From NCBI GenBank assembly GCA_963705495.1, contig CAVPJQ010000012.1, positions 62,001-126,000 on the forward strand: DNA of 64,000 bases. Direction: 5' to 3'. Below, in pieces: positions 27,482 through 35,918 of this stretch. The notes under the pieces were generated by a model. It did no database searches and was not told the origin of the DNA. It saw only the letters and a program-made list of their open reading frames with translations. The DNA comes from DATBVX01 sp963705495. GTDB taxonomy: Bacteria > Pseudomonadota > Gammaproteobacteria > Steroidobacterales > Steroidobacteraceae. Every line of letters starts with the position of its first letter. The stretch's first letter is position 1. The position numbers and the translations under genes are program-made.

Positions 27482-30400
27482 CGCAGAAGCAGTATCCTGG
27501 AGGTGCTCTTCCAGTTGCCGCCACAGGATGGACGGTGTGCGCAGCTTCAGCAGGAAGCGCTTGCAGTGCCTCGCGGGCCAGGTGAATCGCGTCGCGTGCG
27601 CCGGCGGCGAAGGTACTCGACACCGCAGAAGAGTCGCGCCACTCGCGGGTCGCGTTGGCTACAGTAATAAGGTGTGCGGCGAGGTTGCCACTGTCCACCG
27701 ACGACACGTAGCGCGGCTCCAGTGGACGCAGATCGCGCGTGTCGTACCAGTTGTAGAAGTGCCCGCGAAAACGCTGCAGGTGGCTCATCGTCTCAAGCGT
27801 TGCTTGCAGGCGTTCGATCGCCTCGATGGTCCCGATCCAGCCAAAGTCCCGGGCGCTGACAATGGAGAGCAGGTACAGCCCCATGTTGGTGGGCGAGGTT
27901 CGATGCGCCAGCACCGCCTTGGGGTCCTCCTGGTAGTTGTCGGGCGGGAGCATCTGGTCTTCTGCCGTGACGAAGGTCTCGAAGAATCGCCACGTGCGGC
28001 GCGCGACCAGCCGCAGCGCGCTCGCGTCCGCATGCGATACCGTTAGACGACTCGGTACTCGCGGTGAGCGACTGATGCGCAGCGCGACCGCCGGTGAAAG
28101 CATCCAGAGCATCAGGAAGGGCGCCGCAAGCCACCATGCTGCGCGCCCGATGAAGTAGACGGTTAGCGCAGCAATGAGCGTAACGGCAACGCCGCCGAGC
28201 ATGCTGCGATAGATGCCGACGAGACTGGTCCTGGCTGTGAGCGACGCCTGTGCCGCAGTGACCCACTGCAGGAGATTGCGGTGACTCACAATCAGCCGGA
28301 ACAAAGTCCGGCTGATCGCATCGACCATCAACCACGCCTGATGCGGAAGAAGAACGATCTGGATAACGATGCGACCCAAGGCCAGCCACAAGTCCTTGCC
28401 GAGTGCGCGCAGGTGGCTGCGTACGGTGATGCCGGCACGGGCCGGCACGATCGCCGCGACAACCGGGAGCAGTGCCGGCACAGCGATCGTTGCCAGGACG
28501 TAGGCGGTCCAGAGGGCGGCGTGGAGCGGTAGCGTCCAGCCCCACACCAGCGCCACGAAGCTCACCGGCGCGGATAGCGTCCGGCGCAGATTGTCGAGCA
28601 TCTTCCAGCGGCCGAGCAGCGGAAGGGCGGCGTGGCGTCGATCCTCACCAGTTGCATCGCCCCGACCCAGAATCCATGGCAACAACTGCCAGTCGCCACG
28701 CGCCCATCGATGCTGGCGCGCGGCAGCGACGTCGTAGCGCGCGGGAAACTCTTCGACAACCTCAACATCGGACACGACTCCGGCGCGCGCGAAGATTCCC
28801 TCGAACAGATCGTGGCTGAGGAGAGTGCCCTCAGTGGCGCGGCCGGCCAGCGCCGCTTCAAAGGCGTCAACATCGTAGATTCCCTTGCCGGCATATGAGC
28901 CTTCGCCGAACAGGTCCTGGTACACGTCCGATACAACCGAGGCATAGGGGTCGATGCCAGGCGCGCTCGAGACGATGCGTTGAAAGAGCGACCCCTCCCG
29001 GCCCATGGGCAGGGAGGGCGTGACGCGGGGCTGAAGTACGGCATGGCCCTCGACCACGCGTCCGGTTGCAGGGTCGAAGCGAGGCTGATTGAGCGGGTGG
29101 GACAGCTTGCCGATCAGTCGGCGCAGGCTTTCGCGCGGCAACCGCGTATCGCTGTCGAGCGTAATGATGTAGCGGACATCGAGCGGAACTCGCGGCGCCT
29201 GACTGTCGATGTCGAGGAAGGTGGTATCGGCCGCGCCGCGAAGCAGCCGGTTGAGCTCATGGAGCTTGCCGCGTTTGCGTTCCCATCCGATCCACTGTTG
29301 TTGGACGTCGCTCCAGACACGCCGCCGGTGCAGAAGCAAGAAGCGGTTGCCGGCCGCGATAGGCGCGTACCTCCCGTTGAGCCGCGCGATTCCACGGGTG
29401 GCGGTCTCGAGTAGCGCCGCGTCTGTCGAGGTATGCTCGGTCGTCGCGTCGACCCAGTCGGACAAGAGCGCGAAGTGCAGCTCGCCCTCGGGAGAAGCCA
29501 GGTAGTGGATCTCGAGTCGTTCGAGCTCCTCTTCAATCTCCTCGGGCGTCGTCAAGAGCGTGGGGACGGCTACCAGCGTCCGCAGGCGCGCCGGCACACC
29601 TTCGCGCAGCGCCAGGGCTGGAAGAACGGTGGCACCGATCCCGCTGGTGACCGCGCGATTCACGAGAGCGACCGCGGCGTCGAGCGCCGGAATGACGCCG
29701 AGGAGCGCCAACCACGCGAATTTCCAGACGTGGACCTCCTCTGGGCCGATCGCAAGAAGCGGCAGGGCAAGAACGGTTGCAGCAATCAGCAGGATCGCTC
29801 CGATATACGTCCCGGCGCCGAGCCTCATGATCCATCGGGCCGGCAGGCGCCAGAGCGGCGCCCGATATCCGATCGCGGCCTCGAACGCGCGGCGCCCCGC
29901 AGCGATCAGGTGGTAACCAGGATCGCGCTGGCGGCCCGTCACGGTGGTTGCGTCACTCGCGGCCGCAACCGCGGCGCCTGCAATCTGCACTTCAGTGAGC
30001 TTTGAACCTCGGGCAAGATCCTCGATGCTGCTGCGATACAGATTGCGTGTCGCAAAATCCATCTGCGCGAAATCGCTTCCGGCGCGCAGCACGTCGTCCA
30101 CGAGGCTGATGGTTTCAAAGAAATCAGACCACTCCAGCTCCGAGATCAGCCGCATGCTGGTGATGATGTTGCGCACCGTGACGTTTGAGCCTCCCTGGCG
30201 CTGGTGCTCATCGCTCACGATCACCTCGGCCGTCATTCCCTGCGCAGCGATCCGCTCCTCCAGCCACGTGAGCGCGGGAGTGACCTTCGGGTCCTGATCG
30301 CGTAGCCGCTGCACGAGCTGGACGACGAACGCTCTTGGAAGCGGGGTGGATTCGTCGTAGCGTGCGATGAGAGCGTCAGGCTGCGCGGCGTGGCCATTCA

Positions 30401-31172
30401 CTCCCAGCAACCGGTCCGCAAGGTCGTCCGCTTCCTGGCGCGCGGCGCGACTGCTCACGATCCGATGGGCCGCGCGGCGCAGATTCTCCACGAGCACGAT
30501 GCGCAGCGTGATCGCCACGGCCCACAACTCACCGATGGTGAGCGGTTGCACACTCTGGTAGGCGCGCACGAACCGACGCAATGCATGCGGATCGAAGTGG
30601 CTGTCGGTATGGGCCACGAAGGCCCAGGCGATGCCAAACACTCGCGGGTATCCCATGAAGGGTCCGCTCGCGAGCTTGGGTAGCTGCCGATAGAAGCCGG
30701 GCGGCAGATCCTCGCGAATCTCGCGAATCTGCGCTTCAACGAGATCGTAGTTGTCGAGCAGCCATTCCGCGGCCGGCGTAATCGTGCGCTCTTCGCCCAC
30801 CGCCCTTGCAATGGTGCGATAGGCGCTGAGCAGCACGGATTCGTTGTCGCTCAGTCGCGCACTGAGTGGCGGACGCCGTATCGGGTGCGGCGTGATCGGC
30901 TGTGCGTGGGCGAGGCTGACAGCATGCTGCTCGAGACGCTCGATGCTAAAGAGCTCTTCGCGCAGCAGCTCGTCATTGTCCCAGGGCGAAACGCGTGACA
31001 GTCGCCTGCGCGCGCGGCCGGAAGCCGAGCGTGCGCGCGATCTGAGCAGCGTCGCTCCTTGCACCAGAAATGAAACCTCGCAGGAATGATGTCGGTGGAT
31101 GTCTCCGACAGCCGGACCGACCGGACCGTTGCAGTATGCCTCTAACGATCCGGCCCGGGAGACCAAAAGCAA
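27453..31172 (-). CDS. ndvB: cyclic beta-1,2-glucan synthase NdvB, N-terminal fragment
   Basis: A 1239-residue frame with the GT84 glucosyltransferase part of NdvB. The glycosyltransferase acid motif is DSDTRL (plus-strand about 29143-29160) and the QxxRW-type box is RHRWARGDWQ (28683-28715), with hydrophobic helices before and after it (IGAILLIAATVLALPLLAIG and later). The N-terminus normally begins near the DPWD-like SPWDNDELLREELFSIERLEQH, so the upstream 60 residues are doubtful and the true start is close to 31000. It ends out of frame: past 27555 the adjacent frame continues as LLKLRTPSILWRQLEEHL. A one-base change there explains the break. Confidence 0.87.
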   Translation of the reverse strand: MLLVSRAGSLEAYCNGPVGPAVGDIHRHHSCEVSFLVQGATLLRSRARSASGRARRRLSRVSPWDNDELLREELFSIERLEQHAVSLAHAQPITPHPIRRPPLSARLSDNESVLLSAYRTIARAVGEERTITPAAEWLLDNYDLVEAQIREIREDLPPGFYRQLPKLASGPFMGYPRVFGIAWAFVAHTDSHFDPHALRRFVRAYQSVQPLTIGELWAVAITLRIVLVENLRRAAHRIVSSRAARQEADDLADRLLGVNGHAAQPDALIARYDESTPLPRAFVVQLVQRLRDQDPKVTPALTWLEERIAAQGMTAEVIVSDEHQRQGGSNVTVRNIITSMRLISELEWSDFFETISLVDDVLRAGSDFAQMDFATRNLYRSSIEDLARGSKLTEVQIAGAAVAAASDATTVTGRQRDPGYHLIAAGRRAFEAAIGYRAPLWRLPARWIMRLGAGTYIGAILLIAATVLALPLLAIGPEEVHVWKFAWLALLGVIPALDAAVALVNRAVTSGIGATVLPALALREGVPARLRTLVAVPTLLTTPEEIEEELERLEIHYLASPEGELHFALLSDWVDATTEHTSTDAALLETATRGIARLNGRYAPIAAGNRFLLLHRRRVWSDVQQQWIGWERKRGKLHELNRLLRGAADTTFLDIDSQAPRVPLDVRYIITLDSDTRLPRESLRRLIGKLSHPLNQPRFDPATGRVVEGHAVLQPRVTPSLPMGREGSLFQRIVSSAPGIDPYASVVSDVYQDLFGEGSYAGKGIYDVDAFEAALAGRATEGTLLSHDLFEGIFARAGVVSDVEVVEEFPARYDVAAARQHRWARGDWQLLPWILGRGDATGEDRRHAALPLLGRWKMLDNLRRTLSAPVSFVALVWGWTLPLHAALWTAYVLATIAVPALLPVVAAIVPARAGITVRSHLRALGKDLWLALGRIVIQIVLLPHQAWLMVDAISRTLFRLIVSHRNLLQWVTAAQASLTARTSLVGIYRSMLGGVAVTLIAALTVYFIGRAAWWLAAPFLMLWMLSPAVALRISRSPRVPSRLTVSHADASALRLVARRTWRFFETFVTAEDQMLPPDNYQEDPKAVLAHRTSPTNMGLYLLSIVSARDFGWIGTIEAIERLQATLETMSHLQRFRGHFYNWYDTRDLRPLEPRYVSSVDSGNLAAHLITVANATREWRDSSAVSSTFAAGARDAIHLAREALQALPAEAAHTVHPVAATGRAPPGYCFCVARHRAPRG

Positions 31173-31230
31173 TCGACCCCGGCGAGGCGTGCCCGCCAGG
31201 GTCGATCACAGGGATCGTACGGATGAAGCT

Positions 31231-31755
31231 CTATTTTCCGAGCGGGGCACCGTTCTCAATGGGAATTCGCTTGCCCGGGTCGTGGTCCATGCTGACAACG
31301 TGATCCTGTCCATTGAGGCGATAGGTCACTTCGTATCCCGCCTGTTCCTGTCGGCTGTCATTGACGGTCTCGCAGGTTCGCTGGCTTTCCTGGTAGGTGT
31401 TCCGTTCCTGCATGTCTTCCTGGATCTTGTTGCCGGCATAGCCACCGGCAGCGGCACCGCCGACCGTAGCCAACTTCTTGCCGTTGCCGTCGCCGATCTG
31501 GTTGCCCAGAACGCCACCGATCACCGCACCCGCCACAGTTCCGGCAATCTGATTCGGATCCTTGGTCGGCTTCGTGCGTGTGACGAGTTCATCGCGGCAT
31601 TCCTCCCGAGGAACGCGCACCGTCTTCGTGAGGGGCTTTACGGCGATCACGTCCGCGTAGTTCGTCCCACCGAAAACCCGGTATCCGGCCACCGCGGTGA
31701 TTGCCGTGAGCGCCAAGGCACCCACGATGACACCTACAATGAGTTGCTTCTCCAT
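31231..31755 (-). CDS. glycine-zipper 2TM-domain envelope protein
   Basis: A 174-residue protein with an N-terminal membrane anchor or signal (VGVIVGALALTAITAVAGY), a spacer, and a glycine-zipper segment (AGTVAGAVIGGVLGNQIGDG, AGGYAGNKIQ) near residues 71-110. The C-terminal part (YEVTYRLNGQDHVVSMDHDPG) is the usual end of this outer-membrane-associated family (SlyB/RcnB-like neighbours). It is probably involved in envelope integrity. It is divergent from the DUF4398 lipoprotein gene, and each promoter carries a copy of the palindromic operator. Confidence 0.82.
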   Translation of the reverse strand: MEKQLIVGVIVGALALTAITAVAGYRVFGGTNYADVIAVKPLTKTVRVPREECRDELVTRTKPTKDPNQIAGTVAGAVIGGVLGNQIGDGNGKKLATVGGAAAGGYAGNKIQEDMQERNTYQESQRTCETVNDSRQEQAGYEVTYRLNGQDHVVSMDHDPGKRIPIENGAPLGK

Positions 31756-31843
31756 GACGAAATCACCTTGAGCCGCTAGCAGCGGATACGGAAGCGCAAT
31801 CTCTGCGCGGATTTGAATTGTCCCCTGCGGCAGGGCCGACGTC

Positions 31844-31859
31844 TGTGCGTCAGCGTACG
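31844..31859 (-). promoter_or_regulatory. 16-bp palindromic operator, glycine-zipper promoter (minus)
   Basis: Minus-strand CGTACGCTGACGCACA, followed by GACG. A -10-like GACAAT occupies 31822-31817, 24 bases after the first A of the terminal ACA. The expected transcription start is about 31810, 55 bases before the ATG at 31755. The first base differs from the consensus. Confidence 0.55.
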
Positions 31860-31884
31860 TTCGGGATCACGAAAACTGACGCTA

Positions 31885-31900
31885 TGTACGCGGCCGTACC
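31885..31900 (+). promoter_or_regulatory. 16-bp palindromic operator, DUF4398 lipoprotein promoter (plus)
   Basis: TGTACGCGGCCGTACC, one base off the consensus at its last position. A GATGAT hexamer (four of six matches to TATAAT) lies at 31922-31927, 24 bases after the first A of the last triplet. It faces the opposite way from the site at 31844, with 25 bases between the two, so both divergent genes have the same arrangement. Confidence 0.5.
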
Positions 31901-31967
31901 GACGTCCTACGCGACGACGAGGATGATTGCGCACCGAAGGACCCTTAATACCCTGTGGAGAAGCCAA

Positions 31968-32366
31968 ATGAGTGAATCATCCCGAGGGCCGCCACGCGCG
32001 CGCGTCGCGGCTACCCTGACCGGCGCACTGTTGCTCGTTGCAGCGTGCGCGTCGACGCCTCCAGCTCCGACTGCGACTTTGCGGGCGGCAGAGCAGGCGA
32101 TTTCAAACGCTGAGCAGGCCGACGCCGGCCGCTACGCAGCCGCTGAGTTGGGCGAGGCGCGCACCAAGCTCGCGTCCGCCAATGAAGCCGTCAAGGAAGA
32201 GAAAATGATCAATGCGGAGCGGCTCGGACAACAGTCGCGCGCGGAGGCTGAACTCGCCTCTGCCAGGTCGGAAGCGGCCAAGGCCGCAGCGATCAACAAA
32301 GAGTTGCAGCGTGGCAATGATGCGCTGGTTGAGGAAACGCAACGCAACTCAGGAGAGCCGCGATGA
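31968..32366 (+). CDS. DUF4398-type lipoprotein
   Basis: A 132-residue lipoprotein: signal peptide with lipobox LLVAAC, then Ala/Glu-rich helix (AEQAISNAEQADAGRYAAAELGEARTKLASA...) with heptad character, ending in a Gln/Arg tail. The helical pattern is the DUF4398 domain, often found next to OmpA-family lipoproteins. GGAGAAG precedes the ATG at 31968. Its stop overlaps the start of the OmpA-like gene (32363) by four bases, so the two are translationally coupled and probably act together at the outer membrane. Confidence 0.8.
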   Translation: MSESSRGPPRARVAATLTGALLLVAACASTPPAPTATLRAAEQAISNAEQADAGRYAAAELGEARTKLASANEAVKEEKMINAERLGQQSRAEAELASARSEAAKAAAINKELQRGNDALVEETQRNSGEPR

Positions 32367-33276
32367 AAAGGACAAACTCCAATACGGGTCATCCCGCCAA
32401 GCTGCTTGTCGCTGTAGCTGTGTCACTGGTGCTCGCCGCCTGTGCGAGCGCGCCTGTCAAATCGACAGGTGCTGCCGACGCACGTGCCAAGCTCACCGTT
32501 CTGCAATCGGACCCGAATCTGGCCAGCCGCGCGCCGGTCTCAATGAGTGAGGCCATAGCGGCGGTAACGGCGGCAGAGGTGTCGCAGACCGATCAGGAGC
32601 AAGCGGCGTACCTCGCCTACCTTGCCGATCGCAAGGTCGATACCGCCAGGGCCCGGGCCGAAGCCAGTCTCGCCGAGGATCAGCGTGCAACGCTGGCTCA
32701 ACAGCGCGACAGCGATCGGTTGGACGCTCGCACGCGCGAGGCGGACACCGCCAAGATCAGGTCGCGACGGCTCGAGCAGAGACGGACACCGCCAAGGACC
32801 AGGTCGCGACGGCTCGCGCAGAGCAGGACTCGGCGCGCATTGCAGCAGCACAACAGACCGAAGAGTTGCAGCGGCAGATCGATGAGCTGCAGGCCAAGCC
32901 AACGGATCGCGGCTTGGTGCTGACTCTCGGGGATGTGCTGTTCACGACCGGAATGGCTGATCTGAACGCGGGTGCAGCCAGCAGCCTCGACAAACTGGCC
33001 GCGTTTCTCAATCACTATCCGGAAAGAAATGCAGTCATCGAAGGCTATACGGACAGCGTGGGCAGCGAGGACTCGAACCTCGGCCTGTCACAGCGCCGCG
33101 CCGATTCAGTGAAGTCCTATTTGATGAGGCAAGGCATCGGCTCGATGCGGCTCGCCGCCGCGGGGAAAGGTGAAAGCCAGCCGGTCGCGAGCAATGACTC
33201 CGCAACGGGTCGGCAGCAGAACCGTCGTGTCGAAGTCATCATCGATAACTCGCCGTCGCCGGTCGCGTCGAGATAA
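32363..33276 (+). pseudogene. OmpA-family lipoprotein (single frameshift)
   Basis: The N-terminal frame (32363-about 32755) encodes a lipoprotein signal (LVLAAC) and a helical region (EAIAAVTAAEVSQTDQEQAAYLAYLADRKVDT). The C-terminal frame (ending 33276) encodes a peptidoglycan-binding OmpA domain (LGDVLFTTGMADLNAGAASS...GYTDSVGSEDSNLGLSQRRAD). They join if one G is restored at about 32755. The break lies in a tandem repeat: the segment around ACCGCCAAG...CAGGTCGCGACGGCTCG occurs twice (32746 and 32785), and the first copy is one base shorter. Restored length is about 304 residues. I take this as an assembly error or recent indel. Confidence 0.8.
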
Positions 33277-33301
33277 CCATCCGGCGGACACAGCTTTCCA
33301 G

Positions 33302-33333
33302 CCCGCACAGCGCAAGTTGTGCGGGTTCTTCTT
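33302..33333 (+). terminator. intrinsic terminator after the OmpA-like gene (repeat family copy 3)
   Basis: CCCGCAC / GTGCGGG stem followed by TTCTTCTTG. The segment GCGCAAGTTGTGCGGG is one base different from the terminators at 19547 and 20740. It lies immediately before the palindromic operator at 33343. Confidence 0.72.
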
Positions 33334-33342
33334 GTCGGCCTG

Positions 33343-33358
33343 TGTACGCCGGCGTACA
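33343..33358 (+). promoter_or_regulatory. 16-bp palindromic operator, BON lipoprotein promoter
   Basis: TGTACGCCGGCGTACA, a perfect palindrome, followed by GAC. A -10-like TAGCCT lies at 33380-33385, 24 bases after the first A of the terminal ACA. It aligns base for base with much of the site at 21952. The leader to the ATG at 33480 is about 88 bases. Confidence 0.62.
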
Positions 33359-33479
33359 GACCCCGCCGCATGGGCCGCGTAGCCTCTGGGGGCCGTAGCT
33401 AATCTCCTCCGTTGAGGCGCGACACGGCAAAGCTTGGATTTCCAAGCTCTGGTTTTGTATTCATCTGGAGTCTTGTTTC

Positions 33480-33794
33480 ATGAACACAGTCAAAAGTCTT
33501 GCCGCGCTCGTCTCGGCGTTCGTGCTGATGGCGGCCCTCGGCTGCGCGTCCTCGCGCACTCATGAGGGCACCGGCGAGTATGTCGATGACAGCGCCATCA
33601 CGACCAAGGTCAAGTCGGCCATCCTGGCTGAGCCTGGCCTGAAGTCCGCCGAGATCAACGTCGAGACATTCAAGGGCGTCGTTCAGTTGAGCGGCTTCGT
33701 GAACTCCCGCGAGGATATCAACAGCGCGGTCAGAGTGGCGAGCGCCGTCAATGGCGTGAAGTCCGTCAACAACGACATGCAGCTCAAGAAGTAG
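33480..33794 (+). CDS. single-domain BON lipoprotein
   Basis: A 104-residue lipoprotein (lipobox MAALGC at about residue 22) with a single BON domain (VDDSAITTKVKSAILAEPGLKSAEINVETFKGVVQLSGFV, seen as two halves, ending VKSVNNDMQLKK). It is an outer-membrane or periplasmic lipid-binding protein of OsmY type, in line with the larger BON protein at 18656. It lies downstream of operator copy 33343 and about 200 bases after the OmpA-like gene. Confidence 0.88.
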   Translation: MNTVKSLAALVSAFVLMAALGCASSRTHEGTGEYVDDSAITTKVKSAILAEPGLKSAEINVETFKGVVQLSGFVNSREDINSAVRVASAVNGVKSVNNDMQLKK

Positions 33795-33835
33795 GAGAAG
33801 TCGAACATCCGGCAGCAAGCCGGTGGACGAACGAC

Positions 33836-34203
33836 ATGGCGCGCGTTCTGATCGTCGATGACGATGCAGGGTCTGCGCAGCCTGTTGTCACGCATGCTGC
33901 AGGAGTCAGGCCATGACGAGACGCGCGTGGCGCACTCCGCCGTCACCGCGCTCCAGGCCGCAGTCGAATTCCGCCCCGAGCATCATCTTCGTGGACATCG
34001 AGCTGCCGGACATGAGCGGGTACGACGTAGCGCTACTCCTGCACCAGCATCCGCGGCTGCAGCAGATGCGACTGATCGCGTTGACGGACAGCGGCGAGCA
34101 CCCGGGTCGGGAGCACGCGCGGACCTCGGGATTCGAGCGCTATCTCGTGAAGCCGATATCCGTGGCGGCTTTGCAGGAAGTTCTGGACACATCTTCACGA
34201 TAG
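33836..34203 (+). pseudogene. response-regulator receiver domain (two frameshifts)
   Basis: Three frames together spell one receiver domain: MARVLIVDDD (33836 onward), then LRSLLSRMLQESGHDETRVAHSAVT, then SIIFVDIELPDMSGYDVALLLHQH and SGFERYLVKPISVAALQEVL to 34203. The acidic pair, the phosphoacceptor aspartate in FVDIELPD and the KP lysine are all kept. Frame changes lie near 33868 and 33975. No output domain follows, so the intact product would be a stand-alone receiver of about 120 residues. No histidine kinase is nearby. Confidence 0.72.
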
Positions 34204-34220
34204 AACAATAGGAGTCCACA

Positions 34221-34992
34221 TTGAATACCAAGCCAGGACGGCGTCACGTCTCGATGACGTGCCTGCTTCTCGCGGCGTGCGCGATGACGGCGCGTCCGCA
34301 CCGGCCGTGCCCGACACGGCCTCGAGTGCGCTGCCGAGCAATGCCCAGGCCGGCCGCTATGGCGGCTGGCAATGCGTGCGCGGCTTTCCAGCGCGCGGGA
34401 GACGGGTGCATGGCCCTCAAGGTTCCGGACCACGCATACCTCAATTCCTCCGGTAACGACTGGGACTGCGATCGCGGGTACCTGAAGGCCGATCAGACTT
34501 GTGTCGTGCTCAAAGTACCTGCAAATGCCTACGCAGATGATTCGCATATCCGCCCAGGTTGGCGCTGCAAGCGTGGTTACCGCGAGAATAATGGCAGCTG
34601 CACGCTCGTCGTCATTCCGGCGAACGCATACGCAGCGGACTCATCTTATGGTCGAGGTTGGGATTGCGATCGCGGCTATCGCCTCGAGGCGGATAGCTGC
34701 ATCGCCGTGAAAGTGCCAGCAAACGGATACCTGCTGCGCGCCGGCGATGACTGGGAATGCGAGCGCGGCTTCATGAAGAGCGCCGATGCATGTACGCCTG
34801 TCAAGGTGCCCGTGAACGGCTACCTGGACTCGGGGGGCAAGGACTGGAAGTGCGAGCGTGGATTCAGCAAGGAGATCTCGACCTGCGTGGCGACTGACGG
34901 TGCCAACGAACGCGTACATCGACTATTCTGGTAATGAGTGGCGTTGCACGGACGGGTTCCGCAAGCAGGGCGAGTCATGCGTGACTGACTGA
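34221..34992 (+). pseudogene. lipoprotein with seven Cys-rich tandem repeats (frameshifted)
   Basis: A TTG start preceded by AGGAG, then a lipoprotein signal (MTCLLLAAC). The mature part is built from seven repeats of about 38 residues, with consensus WxCxRGY(or F)...C..VKVPxNAYLDxSGN: each has a WxC, a second C about 13 residues later, then KVPANAY. Two cysteines per repeat suggest intramolecular disulfides in the periplasm. The frame changes at about 34310, 34385 and 34893. The seventh repeat lies in the last frame, ending at a stop at 34992. I cannot name a family. Confidence 0.65.
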
Positions 34993-35062
34993 CGCGGGGA
35001 CGATGCTGGCAACGTCTGTGCCCACGTTCAAAGACTCTCAATGAAACCCTTGGAGACTATGA

Positions 35063-35206
35063 GTGGCGAAGCCGAACTATCATCACGTCAGGCGACAGAA
35101 GGAACTTGCCAGAAAGACGCGCCAGCAGGCCAAAGAACAGCGCAGGACGAATCGCACCAACACGCCTGAGCCGGCGGCTCCTGCAGGTGAGAAAAAAGAC
35201 CCTTGA
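35063..35206 (+). CDS. small basic protein (47 aa)
   Basis: A GTG-start frame, with GGAG eight bases upstream, encoding MAKPNYHHVRRQKELARKTR and a further basic, Gln/Lys/Arg-rich stretch. Proteins beginning MAKPNY followed by a KRQ-rich helix are a recurrent small family in proteobacteria. The net charge is strongly positive, which suits nucleic-acid or ribosome contact. Function unknown. Confidence 0.6.
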   Translation: MAKPNYHHVRRQKELARKTRQQAKEQRRTNRTNTPEPAAPAGEKKDP

Positions 35207-35213
35207 TCTCGCC

Positions 35214-35630
35214 TTACTTGCGGCGGCTCACGATCTGCGGCAGCACTCGGGTGAAATCGACGATGAAGTGATCGCCGTCGAACTTGACGAGCCTGCCGAT
35301 CAGATCCCGGCGCACGTGGAAGCTCCGTCCGTGCCTGTTGCTCCCCGCGTCCATGGGTGTCTTCACAATCAGCCGAACCGGCAACTCGCCATCCCGGGCA
35401 AGCGCGAGATGCTGGCTGAGAAGCCCAGCGTCTTTCGTGTCGTCCGAATCGCGGGACAGCCTGTCCTCGTACCGAAGCACACCCTTGGCAGGGTGTCCGA
35501 AGTAGGGCGGCGAGCAGTTGAGCACCATGGCCCCATCGGCCGCGATGGCTGACAGGCCTCGCATCCGGCTGGCGGGCTTCGCGCCGAACTTTCCGAAGGC
35601 ATCGGCCAGGCTGAGATTCGTGTCATGCAT
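35214..35630 (-). CDS. uncharacterised protein (138 aa)
   Basis: A frame from the ATG at 35630 (MHDTNLSLADAFGKFGAKPASR). The middle (VLNCSPPYFGHPAKGVLRYEDRLSR) and the C-terminus (VRRDLIGRLVKFDGDHFIVDFTRVL) are not familiar to me by function. The length and DAFxKFGAK start match a group of short hypothetical proteins. No signal peptide or transmembrane segment. It converges with the small basic protein gene. Confidence 0.5.
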   Translation of the reverse strand: MHDTNLSLADAFGKFGAKPASRMRGLSAIAADGAMVLNCSPPYFGHPAKGVLRYEDRLSRDSDDTKDAGLLSQHLALARDGELPVRLIVKTPMDAGSNRHGRSFHVRRDLIGRLVKFDGDHFIVDFTRVLPQIVSRRK

Positions 35631-35918
35631 TGCGTGTTCCTCGCTCCGGCGGCAACAGCCGCGCTCTTGCGCGCCGGGAACCACAATGCGCGTTCTGCCA
35701 CGAAGGCGCAACGCGACCAATGCGAAACTTCAACGGGATACAGCGAATTGCTGTAGTCTGTCGGCCGGCTCGTGACCTTTCGGCTTGTCTGCCTTGGCCC
35801 CTTACGCCGCTGCGGCGCGCTTTCCGGGCAAAGTCTGCCACCCTCGGAAAGCTTGGCGAACCAGGCGGCGGGGCTATCCCGCCAACGTTTCTAAATCACC
35901 TCTCGTGAGAAATCTGTA

